A program made the translations under genes and the position numbers. This document shows, piece after piece, positions 6,054 through 7,155 of a stretch of DNA of 7,155 bases; position 1 is the first letter of the stretch, and each line of letters begins with the position of its first letter. The DNA is from Spirochaetaceae bacterium (GTDB lineage: Bacteria; Spirochaetota; Spirochaetia; Treponematales; Breznakiellaceae). Location: positions 1 to 7,155 of the forward strand of contig JAIRXO010000018.1 of the NCBI GenBank assembly GCA_031268255.1, read 5' to 3'. Under the pieces are notes generated by a model. That model did not search any database. It had not been told where the DNA came from and was given only the letters and a program-made list of their open reading frames with translations.

Positions 6054-6994
6054 ACGATATAATCATGAGCGTACTGAGCAAGGTTTCTTCGGTATTGATG
6101 ATGTGGGCGCCCCTGTTTATCGCCTCCACCGGCGGCATGATATGCGAGCGCTCAGGCGTTACCAATATAGCCCTGGAAGGACTCATGGGCATAGGCGCCA
6201 TGAGCGCCGCCACAGCCCACGCGCTTCTCGAAGCGGCTTTGGTGGAAGGCGGGTGGACCGAAGTAGAGGCGGGTATGCTCTCCATTCCCAGCGCCCTGCT
6301 TCTGGCGGCTTTTTTCGGCTGCCTTTTTTCGCTCATCCACGCCTTTGCCTCAATCACCCTCAGGGCGGACCAGGTAGTGTCAGGAACGGGAATAAATCTG
6401 CTTGCCACGGGCCTTACGGTGTTCTTCTGCCAGGTCATATTCCACCAGGACCGTTCCGGGACCTTTAAGCGGGCCATGCCCAACTTTATGGGCATTTACC
6501 CCACGGCCCTGATAGCCCTGGCCATACTTGCCGTGTCATGGTTCATGCTGTATAAACGGCCCTGGGGCCTGCGGCTGCGGGCCTGCGGCGAACATCCCCA
6601 GGCAGTAGCCTCAGCCGGCGTGGACGTCATAAAGATACGGTATACCGCGGTACTCATCTCAGGAGCCCTCGCCGGGCTTGCCGGAGGCTGCCTCGTGCTT
6701 ACCCAGACACAGTATACGATATATACGATTAACGGACACGGCTTTATAGCCCTGGCCGCGGTGTCATTCGGACGCTGGCTTCCCATAGGCATACTCGGAT
6801 CGTCCCTGCTCTTTGCCGTTTCGTCGGTCCTGAGCGTGATAAGCGGGGGCATGAGAACCCTGCGGGACATCCTGCCTTCGGATTTCTTCGCCCTGCTGCC
6901 CTATCTTATCACCCTCCTTACCCTCATCATCTTTAGCGGCAAGGATTACGCGCCCCGTGCCGTGGGGCAGCCCTATGACAAGGGTAAGCGTTAG
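6050..6994 (+). CDS. ABC importer permease 2 (BPD_transp_2 family, RfuD/YufQ-like)
   Basis: A 314-residue inner-membrane protein, shorter than its partner as usual for the second permease of these systems. The N-terminal block GGMICERSGVTNIALEGLMGIGA (28-50) is the counterpart of the family's 'GG.isErsGv.NiglEGmmliGA'. The coupling loop is WGLRLRACGEHPQAVASAGVDV (172-193), and GHGFIALAAVSFGRW (229-243) is a well conserved segment before the last helices. Hydrophobic segments are visible near 9-30, 38-62, 78-103, 110-132, 149-168, 197-220, 230-262 and 277-296. I chose the ATG at 6050, which forms an ATGA overlap with the stop of permease 1 and has GGGAG (6036-6040) 9 nt upstream. An in-frame ATG at 6008 would add 14 charged residues inside the preceding gene and has no ribosome binding site. 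This is the last gene of the operon. Confidence 0.93.
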   Translation: MNDIIMSVLSKVSSVLMMWAPLFIASTGGMICERSGVTNIALEGLMGIGAMSAATAHALLEAALVEGGWTEVEAGMLSIPSALLLAAFFGCLFSLIHAFASITLRADQVVSGTGINLLATGLTVFFCQVIFHQDRSGTFKRAMPNFMGIYPTALIALAILAVSWFMLYKRPWGLRLRACGEHPQAVASAGVDVIKIRYTAVLISGALAGLAGGCLVLTQTQYTIYTINGHGFIALAAVSFGRWLPIGILGSSLLFAVSSVLSVISGGMRTLRDILPSDFFALLPYLITLLTLIIFSGKDYAPRAVGQPYDKGKR

Positions 6995-7012
6995 CGGTAC
7001 GGCAATGGCGAA

Positions 7013-7031
7013 CCTTGACAGAGATTCAAGG
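7013..7031 (+). promoter_or_regulatory. Inverted repeat overlapping the metG -35 box
   Basis: CCTTGA (7013-7018) and TCAAGG (7026-7031) are perfect complements separated by 7 bp. The left arm contains the first four bases of the -35 TTGACA. The sequence after the right arm is pyrimidine-rich (GCTTTCTATATTC). It could be an operator at the metG promoter, or a weak hairpin helping to end the upstream operon. The stem is only 6 bp and the T-tract is interrupted, so a strong terminator is unlikely. Confidence 0.35.
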
Positions 7032-7043
7032 GCTTTCTATATT
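7015..7043 (+). promoter_or_regulatory. Near-consensus sigma-70 promoter driving metG
   Basis: TTGACA (7015-7020) is a perfect -35, followed by exactly 17 bp and TATATT (7038-7043), five of six -10 bases. The predicted start point, 6-8 bases after the -10, is at 7049-7051, which coincides with the metG ATG at 7051. The promoter lies in the 56-bp gap after permease 2, so metG has its own transcription unit. Confidence 0.75.
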
Positions 7044-7050
7044 CTTTTAC

Positions 7051-7155
7051 ATGAAGCGCAGACTTATCACTTCCGCCCTGCCGTATATCAACAATGTTCC
7101 CCACCTGGGAAACCTCATACAGGTTCTTTCGGCGGACTGTTTTGCCCGTTTTTCC
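7051..7155 (+). CDS. metG: Methionyl-tRNA synthetase, N-terminus only (runs off right edge)
   Basis: The 35 visible codons begin MKRRLITSALPYINNVPHLG and continue to the window end. This is the start of the class I catalytic domain of methionyl-tRNA synthetase, which charges tRNA-Met using ATP. The HIGH-type signature is HLGN (18-21) within NNVPHLGN, followed by SADCFARF. The HLGN form with 'NNVPHLGN' is that of archaeal, eukaryotic and spirochaetal enzymes, unlike the E. coli HLGH type. No Shine-Dalgarno is present: the 20 bases before the ATG are pyrimidine-rich, and the promoter's -10 ends only 7 bp upstream, so the mRNA is probably leaderless. The anticodon-binding and C-terminal domains are outside the window. 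Confidence 0.95.
   Translation, partial: MKRRLITSALPYINNVPHLGNLIQVLSADCFARFS

Noticed and set aside
6001..6495. 164-codon minus-strand open frame and the 121-codon plus-strand frame at 6103-6468
   Set aside because: Both lie within permease 2, whose own frame carries the family motifs and membrane segments.
6952..6968. GCCCC-N7-GGGGC hairpin near the end of permease 2 as operon terminator
   Set aside because: It lies inside the coding sequence and is followed by a mixed sequence with no T-tract, so it does not fit an intrinsic terminator.
7005..7155. Open frame from ATG 7005 to the window end
   Set aside because: It is out of frame with the clear metG sequence, begins inside the metG promoter, and its translation is low-complexity with no recognisable family.

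Overview
The window looks like a GC-rich spirochaete chromosome, probably a Treponema-like organism. The clues are a BMP-family lipoprotein with a relaxed spirochaetal lipobox (TAAC rather than the LAGC type), the lipoprotein/ATPase/permease/permease order known from treponemal riboflavin (Rfu) and nucleoside uptake loci, and an archaeal/eukaryal-type methionyl-tRNA synthetase (NNVPHLGN), a form I recall as characteristic of spirochaetes. Ile is often encoded by ATA despite the high GC. The taxonomic call is inference; no rRNA or other marker is present.

Layout: (1) Bases 1-1919, minus strand: one uninterrupted frame running off the left edge. It encodes the N-terminal and central part of a large MalT-like STAND ATPase of the LuxR regulator superfamily. 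All plus-strand ORFs across this stretch are shadows. The frame has no ATG, GTG or TTG in a sensible place; a CTG with a well-spaced Shine-Dalgarno is the best start. (2) Bases 1920-2113: a divergent intergenic region with a perfect 6-4-6 dyad next to the regulator gene, and a promoter with an 11-bp tandem repeat of its -10-like element in front of the transporter. (3) Bases 2114-6994, plus strand: a four-gene ABC importer operon consisting of a BMP lipoprotein, a double-NBD ATPase and two permeases. The ATPase gene is separated from the lipoprotein gene by a hairpin/T-tract that probably acts as a partial terminator; the last three genes overlap by 8 and 4 nt. (4) Bases 7015-7155, plus strand: a near-consensus sigma-70 promoter (TTGACA, 17 bp, TATATT) whose predicted start point falls on or next to the ATG of metG, which runs off the right edge. 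There is no Shine-Dalgarno, so this looks like a leaderless gene.

Working model: the lipoprotein captures a ligand in the periplasm (purine nucleoside or riboflavin are the two family precedents), the two permeases form the channel, and the ATPase drives uptake. The second nucleotide site of the ATPase is visibly degenerate. The divergent STAND regulator may control the operon in response to a ligand, but that rests only on position. I see no mobile elements, CRISPR, tRNA or rRNA genes. Most of the window is conventional; the interesting points are translational and transcriptional signals (CTG start, leaderless metG, intra-operon attenuator) rather than an unknown enzymatic system.
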